From contig JACQDB010000133.1 in assembly GCA_016201275.1 (NCBI GenBank), forward strand, positions 1 to 64,000: a stretch of DNA of 64,000 nucleotides. The letters run 5' to 3'. The position numbers and the translations under genes are program-made. The notes under the pieces were generated by a model. It had not been told where the DNA came from. It saw only the letters and a program-made list of their open reading frames with translations, and made no database searches. How positions within the stretch are numbered: the stretch's first letter is position 1; each line of letters begins with the position of its first letter. This document shows positions 19,590 through 29,700 of the stretch, one piece after another. Source of the stretch: Acidobacteriota bacterium (lineage in GTDB: Bacteria; Acidobacteriota; Blastocatellia; UBA7656).

Positions 19590-20626
19590 TGCCCCATTTG
19601 TTCATGGAAACTTCTGAGGCGAAGGTGTTTCACTTTATCCAAAACATCTACGGCTGCTTCGGCTTGCTCATCGTGGTTTAGCAGACTTGGCCCTTCATCT
19701 CCGACGAAATGTGAGCAGACCAATTTGTGCGATTCGTAGGTGTTCTCAAAGGCACTGACTAATCTGGTGTAGCGTTGTTGCGTCGCCGGGTCTAAATTTT
19801 TGAATACCTGTTTTTGCGTTCGCAGCAAGCGCACCAAATATTCGTGATCGCGTGCCAGCACTCCGCTCATGCCCGGCGGCACTTGCGGTGGCATCATTGT
19901 CGGACGTACAGAGGCTTCGTAAACCGTCGGTGAAAAATCTCCGGCGAAATGCAAAGCCACGCTACAGCCATCGAACAATTTCGTCGTCAAATCGAGAGCA
20001 TAAGCGCTCAGTTCCAACTCTCGCATTTTGTAAGCCTGGAAAAAGCAATTGAGTGAGGTGATGACGCATTGAATGAGAACCAGAAAGACATGATGACCGC
20101 GAAGCCAGCGCGCCAGTGGTTCGCACGCTTGCTCGTGCCGCCACAAACTCTTTTCCAGCAGTTCCTCCTCCCAAAGGCTTTCAACCTCTCTATCGCCTCT
20201 GAGGAAACGCAGTGCTGAGTCAAAGGCACCTCTCAGTTGATGCCATTGCCTGTCAGTTAAGGAACTCCTGGCGCTCGTGGTGTCTTCCACAAATTCTTCG
20301 TAAGCGCGAAGAATCGCGTGAACATAAAGATTCAGTGACGCATCTTCATGAACCCTCTTGATACGACAATATTCATCGTGTGAATCTTTATCGGCAGATG
20401 GCTTGTCCACTTGTCTGAAATCTTTGTTTTGAACAGGCACGGACAGCCCCTTCAAAGCCGCCCTGATACGCGCTAGAGTTTCCTTGCCTGAGAGTGTAGA
20501 GATTCCTGACAGGCTCTGGGTCAAAGCCTCATATATTTCTGGCGTACACTGCTTACGAATTGCATCATAGCTGTGCGGCAATGCCTCTGGTGGCAACAAT
20601 GAAAGTACTGGAGGAATATTGTTCAT
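19586..20626 (-). CDS. Uncharacterised helical protein (candidate tailoring enzyme or scaffold)
   Basis: Long intact ORF with RBS AAGGA upstream of ATG at 20626 (MNNIPPVLSLLPPEALPHSYDAIRKQ...). 4-nt overlap (ATGA) with the downstream OMT. No family recognised by eye. Confidence 0.7.
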   Translation of the reverse strand: MNNIPPVLSLLPPEALPHSYDAIRKQCTPEIYEALTQSLSGISTLSGKETLARIRAALKGLSVPVQNKDFRQVDKPSADKDSHDEYCRIKRVHEDASLNLYVHAILRAYEEFVEDTTSARSSLTDRQWHQLRGAFDSALRFLRGDREVESLWEEELLEKSLWRHEQACEPLARWLRGHHVFLVLIQCVITSLNCFFQAYKMRELELSAYALDLTTKLFDGCSVALHFAGDFSPTVYEASVRPTMMPPQVPPGMSGVLARDHEYLVRLLRTQKQVFKNLDPATQQRYTRLVSAFENTYESHKLVCSHFVGDEGPSLLNHDEQAEAAVDVLDKVKHLRLRSFHEQMGQ

Positions 20627-20771
20627 ACTAAGGGTTCCTTGCTTTGACTCTCCGGCGCTCGGTTGATGCAATTGCCTGGCTTTTGCCCGCCTAAGGGAGC
20701 GCCGAAAAGTTGTTTTTGTGTGAACCTTTTCAGGGGTTTCCGATGTTGAAGATACGCCTCACCGCTTTGTG

Positions 20772-21041
20772 TCATCGGAGAGAAATGTGTTGCGTTCGTT
20801 CGCGTCGGACATTGCGGTTGCCCCATTGTCTAGGCCTGACGGAGGTTGTTTTCGACCGTTTTTTGACATAACTTCCCTCGCCTGTCGCCACTTCTTTGAA
20901 GCATAGATAGACAATGCTAGCGAGGGTAAAGGCTGTTATAACTATTGCGCCGATGAGGGCAATCCGTGTGTATAACTCCATCAGTCGCAGGAGGGCATCC
21001 AATATACTTTCCGCAAACCCGAAAGATTCAATGCCATTCAT
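20772..21041 (-). CDS. Small single-pass membrane protein, unknown function
   Basis: RBS-like AGGA upstream; hydrophobic helix TRIALIGAIVITAFTLASIVYLCF followed by basic tail. Confidence 0.45.
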   Translation of the reverse strand: MNGIESFGFAESILDALLRLMELYTRIALIGAIVITAFTLASIVYLCFKEVATGEGSYVKKRSKTTSVRPRQWGNRNVRRERTQHISLR

Positions 21042-21761
21042 ATGGCTATCCTGTCAGTTAGTTCGTGAGGTTGTAGGTTGATTGATGCACAGGGGGATTT
21101 TCTTTTGCCGGTTTTTTACCAGAGATGGATCGCGCCTCGCTACGAGCTTTTCCAATCTGGATTGCAGATGTTGATTACGTATGCAGAAAAGTTTTTTGTG
21201 CTGATAAAAAAGCCTCTCCGAGAGTCTATCAACAGGAACTTTTTTTCATTGTGATGACCGGCTCTGTTTGAACCAAACCGTAGCGGTTTCAAACCAATGA
21301 TTTCGTGTAGAAAAAGCGAATGAAGTTTTCAAAAGGAAATGCTTAGGTACTTCCTAAGCTTTCTGCCAGACAGCAGAAGCAGAGTCCTAGATAGGGTTCT
21401 GAGCAACTCAGGAAATCCAAGCTTTGCAGGAGTTTTCATTGATCTGTAAATAAGCTACTGCATGTCCCGCCAGCCTTGTTTTTCAGCCCTTCAGAAGGTT
21501 TTGAGAACAACAGACGAGCGACACCAGATTTTACAAACGGGAAACGGACTTCGCTGTTTGCAACTTGCCAGAAAACAGGTTGCAAAACTAATGACAAATT
21601 TCGGATTCAGCCAAGTACTCGGCTCATCCTGATGGTCATCATACTGAAAAGGAAATTATAAGTCTTTAAATCCTTCTCAAATGTAATTCAAAATGTTATT
21701 AAAAGCCGCTTCATCAGCCTGCGGTTTCTTTTCCGGTTTTTCGCTGGCTCCATGCTGAGGT

Positions 21762-22286
21762 TTATCTGTGACTCTTTGTTTTTTTCGCTGGCGAGGGGCT
21801 TAATCCATAACGCCTGAGTCGTTGGCTCACCTGTTGCTGAGACAGGTGAATGCCGTAATCTTCAAAGAGTTGATTCGCTAGTGCCTTCAACGTCCAACGA
21901 TGACCATTGGGACTCGGTTCACTTAGATATAGCCGTAGTCGGTTTTCCTGTTCAGGGGAAAGTTTGCTTGTGCGTCCGCCTGTATGTTGGTATTCGAGTT
22001 GTTCAGACCCTCCGGCATTGAAGAGCTTGATCCAGGTACGAATCGTCTTTGGACTGCAGTTCAAAAGGTGAGCAATTTCCTGTAAGGTTTTTCCCTGCGC
22101 TCTCAGGCAAATTGCCTGCAAACGTTGGCGAGTTCGCTGGTTGGTCGCCTGCTCACAAAGGCGTTCCAAGTCTTTTATCTCATAAGGCTGCGTGAGTTCT
22201 AAAGCTCTCATGTTTTCTGTTTTTATGGTCTCCTTTGTGTAATAAATTGCAAAATAATGGTTTGAAATTTCATGTGAACCTCTCAT
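21762..22286 (-). CDS. IS630-type helix-turn-helix protein (transposase N-terminal domain only)
   Basis: RLQAICLRAQGKTLQEIAHLLNCSPKTIRTWIKLFNAGG...LSPEQENRLRLYL...HLSQQQVSQRLRRYGLSPSPAKK is an IS630-like bipartite HTH; no DDE domain follows. Confidence 0.7.
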   Translation of the reverse strand: MRGSHEISNHYFAIYYTKETIKTENMRALELTQPYEIKDLERLCEQATNQRTRQRLQAICLRAQGKTLQEIAHLLNCSPKTIRTWIKLFNAGGSEQLEYQHTGGRTSKLSPEQENRLRLYLSEPSPNGHRWTLKALANQLFEDYGIHLSQQQVSQRLRRYGLSPSPAKKTKSHR

Positions 22287-22558
22287 TCCTGAAATCAGCT
22301 TGAAACAAACTCACAAAGGTTATATACTGACGCCGATCCATACAGGTTCAGCCTTAGATATTTCTGCCGGAGAGGAAAGCCTGGAACGAAGCTGAGATGT
22401 ATAGGGTTGCATGCCGATTCTTTTCATGGGTGGTTTCAGTGATTTCTGCGAACAGGGGGATTAGAGTTAGGCTGGGTTCAAAATACTAAAGCGAACAGAA
22501 TCTTCATATAATCTCGGTTTAGCCTCCAAGTACTCAGGGAGAGTTATAGGGTTAGTAT

Positions 22559-24376
22559 ATGCCAGCTCCTGTTAAGCACATTTTCCTGTTCGGTCCCTTC
22601 CACTTAGATATAAGAGAGCGTCTGTTGTTACGCGATGGTGAGATTGTCTCTCTTACTCGAAAAGCCTTTGAAACCCTGGCGCTACTCGTTCAAAACAGCG
22701 GTCACGTTCTTCAAAAAGAAGAGATGATGAATATCATCTGGCCGGATAGTTTTGTTGAAGAAGCAACCCTTGCCCAAAATGTTTTCACGCTGAGAAGAGT
22801 GCTTGGCGAAAGTCCGATGCAGACTCAATACATTGAGACCGTGCCAAGGCTAGGGTATCGTTTCATTGCTAAAGTCAGCCAGCTACAATCCGATTATCCT
22901 GTAGAGACAGACAGACAAAATGGTACCTCCCCAACGGCAATCAAATCCATCGCCATTCTTCCTTTCAAAACCCTGACGGTTGAAAGCGACAGCGAATATT
23001 TCGGTCTGGGCATGGCAGATGCCCTCATCACCAGACTAAGCAATGTCAAAAATATTATGGTTCGTCCTACCAGCGCGATTCTGAAATATCACAGGCAAGA
23101 ACAGGAGCTTTTTACCGTCGGGCACGAGTTGAAAGTTGAGTTGGTAATGGATGGCATCATCCAGCAAATGGATGACAGGATTCGCATCACCGTGCAATTG
23201 GTCAATGTAGAAACAGGGGCTCCGTTATGGGCTGACAAGTTTGACGAAAAATTCAGCGATGTCTTCACGGTGCAGGACATCATATCCGAAAAAGTCATCG
23301 AAGCCCTGACGCTAAAATTGACCAGCAGTCAAAAAATGCTGTTGACCAAACGCCACACAAAAAATTCCGAAGCCTATCGCTATTACCTCAAGGGCCACTA
23401 TCTGTGGAGCAAATGGACGGAAGATGGTTTTAAGAAAAGTATAGCGGCCTTTGAGCAGGCGATTAAACTAGAGCCGGACTATGCACTGGCTTATGCGGGC
23501 ATGGCGGATACCTATATTTCACTGGGTTTTTACGGTTATCTGTCTCCTTCCAAGGCGATGCCGCAGGCGAAATTACTTGCCAGAAAAGCTTTACTATTGG
23601 ACGATCAATTGGCGGAGGCGCGCTTGTCGCTGGCAGCCGCCTTATTCTTTTATGATTGGGACTGGGCTGGTGCTGAGGAAGAATTTAAGCGATGCATTGA
23701 AGCCAACCCAAGTTATGCGATTGCCCATCAATCGTATGGGCTGTATTTGATTGCCATGAAGCGATTCGAAGAAGCCTCAGCCGTGTTGCATCAAGCTGCC
23801 GAAGCCGACCCGATTTCTCCTCTTATTAAAACAACGGCCGGTTTCCCTTATTATTATTCAGGGCAACCTGACATCGCTATCAAACATTATCGCGAGACGC
23901 TCGAAGAGGAACCCTATTTCGGGCTTGCCCATCTGGCGCTGGCAGACGTCTATATTCAGAAAATGATGTACGAAGAAGCCATTCATCATTATAAAGAAGC
24001 GATGGCTATCTGGGGCGAAAAACAGGCATTGCCCTATCTCGGTTACGTATATGCTTTATCCAATAAACGCGACGAGGCGCTCCGTATATTGAAAAAACTG
24101 GAGCAGATGTCGGCGCAGGAACACATTTCGCCACTGGCAATGGCAATGGTATATATCGGTCTCGGCGACAACGATGCTACCTTCGAGTGGCTTGAAAAAG
24201 CCTACCATGAAAGATCGAATAAGCTCGTCTTTCTGGGCGTTCAACCGCTCTACGACAGCATACGCACAACTGCGCCCTTCACCAGCCTGTTAAAACGGAT
24301 TGGACTTAACCCCGCGATTGTCGCTCTGTGTTTAATAAAGGAAGTGTTGTTGTGGCAAGCCAATTTGGTTTTCTAG
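22559..24376 (+). CDS. OmpR/CadC-type winged-HTH transcriptional regulator with TPR repeats
   Basis: LTRKAFETLALLVQNSGHVLQKEEMMNIIWPDSFVEEATLAQNVFTLRRVLGE...YIETVPRLGYRFIAKV (wHTH), adenylate-cyclase-like middle segment, then TPRs (AIAAFEQAIKLEPDYALAYAGMADTY). Confidence 0.9.
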   Translation: MPAPVKHIFLFGPFHLDIRERLLLRDGEIVSLTRKAFETLALLVQNSGHVLQKEEMMNIIWPDSFVEEATLAQNVFTLRRVLGESPMQTQYIETVPRLGYRFIAKVSQLQSDYPVETDRQNGTSPTAIKSIAILPFKTLTVESDSEYFGLGMADALITRLSNVKNIMVRPTSAILKYHRQEQELFTVGHELKVELVMDGIIQQMDDRIRITVQLVNVETGAPLWADKFDEKFSDVFTVQDIISEKVIEALTLKLTSSQKMLLTKRHTKNSEAYRYYLKGHYLWSKWTEDGFKKSIAAFEQAIKLEPDYALAYAGMADTYISLGFYGYLSPSKAMPQAKLLARKALLLDDQLAEARLSLAAALFFYDWDWAGAEEEFKRCIEANPSYAIAHQSYGLYLIAMKRFEEASAVLHQAAEADPISPLIKTTAGFPYYYSGQPDIAIKHYRETLEEEPYFGLAHLALADVYIQKMMYEEAIHHYKEAMAIWGEKQALPYLGYVYALSNKRDEALRILKKLEQMSAQEHISPLAMAMVYIGLGDNDATFEWLEKAYHERSNKLVFLGVQPLYDSIRTTAPFTSLLKRIGLNPAIVALCLIKEVLLWQANLVF

Positions 24377-25186
24377 CTCGTTGAGGTCTTCTGACAGGGC
24401 TTTGAGCACCAGCGCTTCGTCGCTGTGGATGAAGAAATGTGTCCCTCGAAACAGGTGCATAGCGAAGCGCCCCGTTGTCTCCTTTCGCCAAGCTTCCAGA
24501 TATTCATATTTCACGTTACGATCATCAATACCGCCATAAACGGTGAGCCCGCAATTTAGCGGCGATTCGCTTTCATAAGAGTAGGTTTCGCAAATTGCAC
24601 AGTCGGCTCTGAGCGTCGGCAGCATCAACTTGAAAAACTCCATATTGTCCAACATAGGCGTGCTTGCGCCAACCACTTGTCTCAACTTACTGGCAAACTC
24701 TTCCTCGGGTAAATCGTGCAGACGCGGAAGTCCGGGCGTGATTTGAGGCGCGCCACAGGCTGAAATGAATAACTGGATTGGCTCCAAACCAAAGGCTCGG
24801 CGCAGATGCCTGGACAATTCAAAGCTGACGAGTCCTCCCAGGCTGTGCCCCCAAAATGCCATGGGCTTATCAGCATAAGGCAAAAGCATACGTCCCAAAC
24901 TCTCTACCAGTGGTGGCAAACGGACAAACGGTTTTTCTCTCAAGCGATGCTCACGACCGGGTGGGTGTACCAAAACCAATTCCACACAGGCTGGCAGGCT
25001 GGCAGGCCATTTGTAGAAAATGTTGGCTCCGCTCCCTGCATATGGCAGACAAAACAGTCGCAGTTTCGCCAACGGATTCGGTAGCGGAAAGCTGAACCAG
25101 GAAGCGCTCAAGGGCTGATCGAGAGTATATGAATTTTGCACGGCTGATCCTTTCATGAGACACCAATCACAAAGAGTGTGATTCAA
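24332..25186 (-). CDS. Type II thioesterase (GrsT/SrfAD-like)
   Basis: LRLFCLPYAGSGANIFYKW, VLVHPPGREHRLREKPF, MAFWGHSLGGLVSFELSRHL; C-terminal GTHFFIH. Confidence 0.93.
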   Translation of the reverse strand: MNHTLCDWCLMKGSAVQNSYTLDQPLSASWFSFPLPNPLAKLRLFCLPYAGSGANIFYKWPASLPACVELVLVHPPGREHRLREKPFVRLPPLVESLGRMLLPYADKPMAFWGHSLGGLVSFELSRHLRRAFGLEPIQLFISACGAPQITPGLPRLHDLPEEEFASKLRQVVGASTPMLDNMEFFKLMLPTLRADCAICETYSYESESPLNCGLTVYGGIDDRNVKYEYLEAWRKETTGRFAMHLFRGTHFFIHSDEALVLKALSEDLNELENQIGLPQQHFLY

Positions 25187-26631
25187 TCACTCAGTGGTGG
25201 CAGATTGCCTATGCGACAGTTGAGGTCTGCCGCAACCGTTTCAATCAACCTCTCATATTGGGCTGCCAGCTCTACTACGTTGTCGCTCAACGAGGCGCTG
25301 CCCAATACGATTCTGCCCTCGAATCTTTCGCCATTTTGCCGCATGAGAGCTGTCAAATCAGCGGCGGGTAAATTTTGCTCTATATTTTTGCTGGTAACCT
25401 TCAAACCACCGAATTCGAATTCTTCGTCTAACGGTTCTTCCATAATGAACATCAGGTTAGGAGTGGAAAGCGCCGCCTGACCTGAGGCCTTCGCCACTTC
25501 CTTCACAACCCATTCATAAGGCAATTCCTGATGCTCTAAGGCTGCTAACACTTCTTTTTTTACGTTTGCCAGAATATCTGCAAAACTTGGATTGCCACTT
25601 AAATTCAGTCGAATCAGCACGGTGTTTGATAGCGGCCCGATTAAATCTTCCAACTCTGAGCGCTCTCGATTTGCTACCACTGTAGCCACTGTAATCTCTT
25701 GCTGCCCTCTGTGCCGACCGATGAGCGCTTGCCATCCGGCAAGAAGAATCATATAAGGGGTTATTGCCTGATGGCGAATCACTTGCCTGATGCGCTGGCT
25801 CACTGGCTCGCTCAATTTCACTTCGCAAGCTAATGCGTCTGATTTTCCGTCAGCCCGTCCTGTTTTATCAGCAGCAAAAGGCAATGAGGGCGACTCGTCT
25901 AGCAGTTTTTCTTGCCAGAAGGCAATCTCTCGGTGGAATTCTCCGCTTTGCAGCCTGGACCTTTGCCAGTAGGCAAAATCGCTGTACTGGATCGCCAATT
26001 CAGGCAGTCGGGGGAGGGCACCCTGAAGGTAAGTTTTATATAATTGCCCCAGTTCGTTGACCAGAATTTTTCTTGACTGGGCATCGCAGATCATCTTGTG
26101 CATCGTCAGCATCAACAATTGGGCGTTCGGCCTGAGAACGATGATTGCCCCACTTATTAATGGCGGTTGCTCCAAATTGAAAGCTCTGTGGGCTTGTTCG
26201 TGTGCCAGCAATCGCCATCTGGCTTCTTGTTCCGGTGCCGACAGATGGCTGAGATCAACGACCGACAAATCGAGTTTGACCTGTAAACAAAGGTCTTGGC
26301 ACAGTTCTCCGTCTATTTCCACGAATCGGGTACGCAGGATTTCGTGCCGCCTTGCCACTTCGTTGAATGCCTCAAGCAGTGCAGCAGCATTCAACTGTCC
26401 TAGCACTTCAAGCAGGATTACTTCGTTACTTGCCACAGACGACAGGCCGTACCGCCATTCATACCAGAGTCGCTCCTGAACCGCCGATAACGGGCAAAGT
26501 TTAGAGAGGTCTCTTCGCGCAATGGTGCATAGGGGAGGCAATTCAATACCTCTGTCCTTCAACAGCAATTCAAATAGTTGTTGCTTCTTTTTTGAAGCAA
26601 CCTGAGGTGTATTCTTAAATTGTTCGTTCAT
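25183..26631 (-). CDS. Free-standing NRPS condensation-domain-like protein with degenerate catalytic motif
   Basis: Likely start MNEQFKNTPQ at 26631 (the ORF upstream of this overlaps the previous gene). CPLSAVQERLWYEWR (C1-like); LLMLTMHKMICDAQSRKIL where HHxxxDG is expected; later YSDFAYWQR, ELPYEWVV and NLMFIMEE C-domain motifs. Confidence 0.88.
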   Translation of the reverse strand: MNEQFKNTPQVASKKKQQLFELLLKDRGIELPPLCTIARRDLSKLCPLSAVQERLWYEWRYGLSSVASNEVILLEVLGQLNAAALLEAFNEVARRHEILRTRFVEIDGELCQDLCLQVKLDLSVVDLSHLSAPEQEARWRLLAHEQAHRAFNLEQPPLISGAIIVLRPNAQLLMLTMHKMICDAQSRKILVNELGQLYKTYLQGALPRLPELAIQYSDFAYWQRSRLQSGEFHREIAFWQEKLLDESPSLPFAADKTGRADGKSDALACEVKLSEPVSQRIRQVIRHQAITPYMILLAGWQALIGRHRGQQEITVATVVANRERSELEDLIGPLSNTVLIRLNLSGNPSFADILANVKKEVLAALEHQELPYEWVVKEVAKASGQAALSTPNLMFIMEEPLDEEFEFGGLKVTSKNIEQNLPAADLTALMRQNGERFEGRIVLGSASLSDNVVELAAQYERLIETVAADLNCRIGNLPPLSD

Positions 26632-26719
26632 TTCCTGATTGACCTTGGGTGATGTGAGGATGAATAGGGGCATACTCAGTCTGTCGGAATGACGCAAGCC
26701 AAATATTAAAAGGGGGGGG

Positions 26720-29700
26720 TCATATTTGCCAACGCGCCTGGTTCTGCACCAGAAACTTGTCAACATCTTCATCCGCCGATTCTTCAACCTGCATAAATGT
26801 CCAGGCAATCTCTTCAACGATGTCGCGCCCACCCCAGATTTCCGACATGATGTTGATGAGGCCTGAAACCGTAGGGGTTTCGAACATACTGCGCACCGGC
26901 AGTTCGACACGGAAGATTTCACGCAAGCGCAAGATGATTCTGCTGGCAAGCAGCGAATGGCCTCCCAGACTGAAGAAATTGCTGTTGATTCCCACTTTAT
27001 TGAGGTCCAACACTTCCATCCATATTTTCGCCACCAGTTCCTCGGCAGGCGTTTGTGCAGGAATCAAGTCATCGGTTTGGCTGGCGTTGGGTTGGTTACT
27101 CATCGTCAACGCCGCGCGGTCTATTTTCCCATTGGTTGTGAGTGGTAACTTTTCCATAATGATAAACTCAGCCGGCACCATATAATCGGGGAGCCTTTGT
27201 TTGAGATAATGATAAAATTCATCGGCGCTGACTTGCTGTTTTCGATCTGCGGCTACGTAAGCGAGGAGATATTTGTTACCGAGCGATTCTTCTCTGCTGA
27301 CCACAACGGCTTCGCGAACGGCAGGGTGCTGAGCCAGCATAGATTCGATTTCGCCCAACTCTATGCGAAAGCCTCTGACTTTTACTTGATGGTCGGCGCG
27401 ACCGAAAAAATTGATGTTGCCATCATCCAGATAACAAACCAGATCGCCCGTCTTATACAAGCGCTCGCCGGGGCGCTCGCTAAATGGGTTTGGTAGGAAT
27501 CGTTCGGCTGTCAAATCGGCACGCCCAAGGTATCCGCGCCCCAGTCCTGTGCCGCTGATGTAGAGTTCACCAATCGCTCCTATTGGCAATGGATTCAGGT
27601 GACGTTCCAGAATATACATCTGCGTATTGGCTATCGGTTTGCCAATCGGCGGACGGGCTGGCCACTCCCTACAGGCAGCATCGAGAGAAAACGAGGTGAC
27701 CACATGGCTTTCTGACGGTCCGTAATCGTTATGCAGGCAACTGTGTTTGACAGACTCAAAGAATTTCACCATAGGTCTAGTAATTTGCAGTTGTTCGCCG
27801 GTAGTGGTCACTTCCGCGAGGCTGGTAAAATCCTGCTTGCAAAAGCTTTGTTCTTCGGCAAGTTGCTGAAGAACAACCACCGGCAGGATGGCTTTCTCGA
27901 TGCGGTTTTCGGCAAGATAGGACGCTAAACCAGGGATGTCGACGCGGTATCCTTCAGGAAGTATGAACAGCGTTCCGCCCGAGGTCAGCGCGGCAAAAAT
28001 CTCGTAGAAACTAACATCAAAACCCATTGACGCAAACTGTAGGGTTCTGGCTTTGGTCAAACGATTTGCGCTGTGCCAGGCAATCAGGTTGGTCAAAGTA
28101 CGATGCGGCACGCCAACCCCTTTGGGTCTGCCTGTCGAACCGGATGTGTAAATCACATAAGCGAGATTTTCGGCGGCGGCGCTACAGACAGGGTTGCGGC
28201 TGTCTTGCGCTTCTATCAACTCTCTTTCGCAATCAAGGCGGACGATAGTCGCTGCGCTCTCCGGCAACCGCTCCGCCAATTTACTATCGGTCAGCAAAAC
28301 CAGAGGACTTGCATCGTCAAGGATGAAAGCCAGCCGGTCGTAAGGGTACGCCAGGTCTAGCGGCAAGCAGACGCCACCGGCTTTGAAAATGGCAAGCACG
28401 CTGATGACCATCTGCAAAGACCTTTCCAGGCAAAGACCCACCAACGCTTCCGGACCGACTTCGAGTTGGCGCAAATATTGGGCTAGCTGATTGGCACGGG
28501 TGTTTAATTCTCTATAACTAATCTGCTCATCTTCATAGACGATGGCAACCCCATCGGGCGTCTTCTCTGCCTGCTCTTCAAAAAATCTGTGCAGCCTCTC
28601 ACCGTTGTCGTAGTGGACGTTGGTCGTGTTCCATTCGCCTAAGATGATTTGTTGATCAGATGGTGAAAGCAGCGGCAAATTGCCTATGCGTTGCTCAGGA
28701 GCAACCATTGCCGATGCCAGCAAAGTTTTGAAAGCATCCGTCATTCGCTGTATGGCGGGTTTATCAAACAGGTCTGCGTTATACTCGAATCTGCCGTCGA
28801 AGCCGCCTTCTTTCTCTTTCAACACCAACATCAAGTCGTATTTCGCGGTTCCCGTATTGATTTTCTCTTCCGTCACCGTCAACCCGCTCAACTCGACCGT
28901 TGCGTTCAAACCTTCTTCCATGACGAACATGACTTCTGTGAGAGGGTTACGGTTTACATCGCGCTCGTTGACCAACTCGGCAACGAGCTTTTCAAAGGGC
29001 AACTCCTGATGTTGATAAGCGCCAATGGCGGTGTCTTTTATTCTGGCAAGCATTTCTGCAAAGCTCGGATTGCCGCGCAAGTCGCCCTTCATCAACAGCG
29101 TGTTCACCATCAAGCCTACCGTGCCAGCAAACTCAGCGCGGGTGCGGTTGGCGACAATCGTGCCGACGATTACCTCATCTTGCCCGCCGTATCGTCCCAA
29201 CAAAACTTGCCAACTCGCCAGCAAAATCATAAACGGCGTTACCCCTTTTTCGCGCCCTAATTTTCTAATCCTGTCTCCGCAATCTTGATCCAGCGTAAAC
29301 GTGTAGGTGTCACCTCTGTAGGTCTGTACAGGCTGCCTCATCTGGTTTGTAGGAATCTCAAGAACCGACGGCGTAGAAGACAACTGCGCTCTCCAATACG
29401 CCAATTCATGATCGAGGGCGCCTTTGTCAAAGCGTTCCCTCTGCCATAAGGCAAAGTCTGAATATTGCAACTCCGGCTCCGGCAAAGCCACTGGCTGGTT
29501 ATGACAATAGCCTTCATACAACAGGCTCAATTCTCTGGTTAGAATCTCTTTCGACCAGCCATCGCAAATGATGTGATGGAGAATGAGTACCAACCAATGT
29601 TCCCGCGCGGCAAGGGCGATAAGTCCGACTCTCAGAAGCGGAAGTCTGGTAAGCTGAAATGGCTGAAGCCACTGCTGAATCTGTTGAGCGGCCTGCTGAC

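Noticed and set aside
26632-26949. N-terminal 106-aa extension of the stand-alone C protein ORF
   Set aside because: Overlaps the end of the upstream NRPS in another frame and has non-protein-like Cys/Arg/Ser composition; the MNEQFKNTPQ start is more credible.
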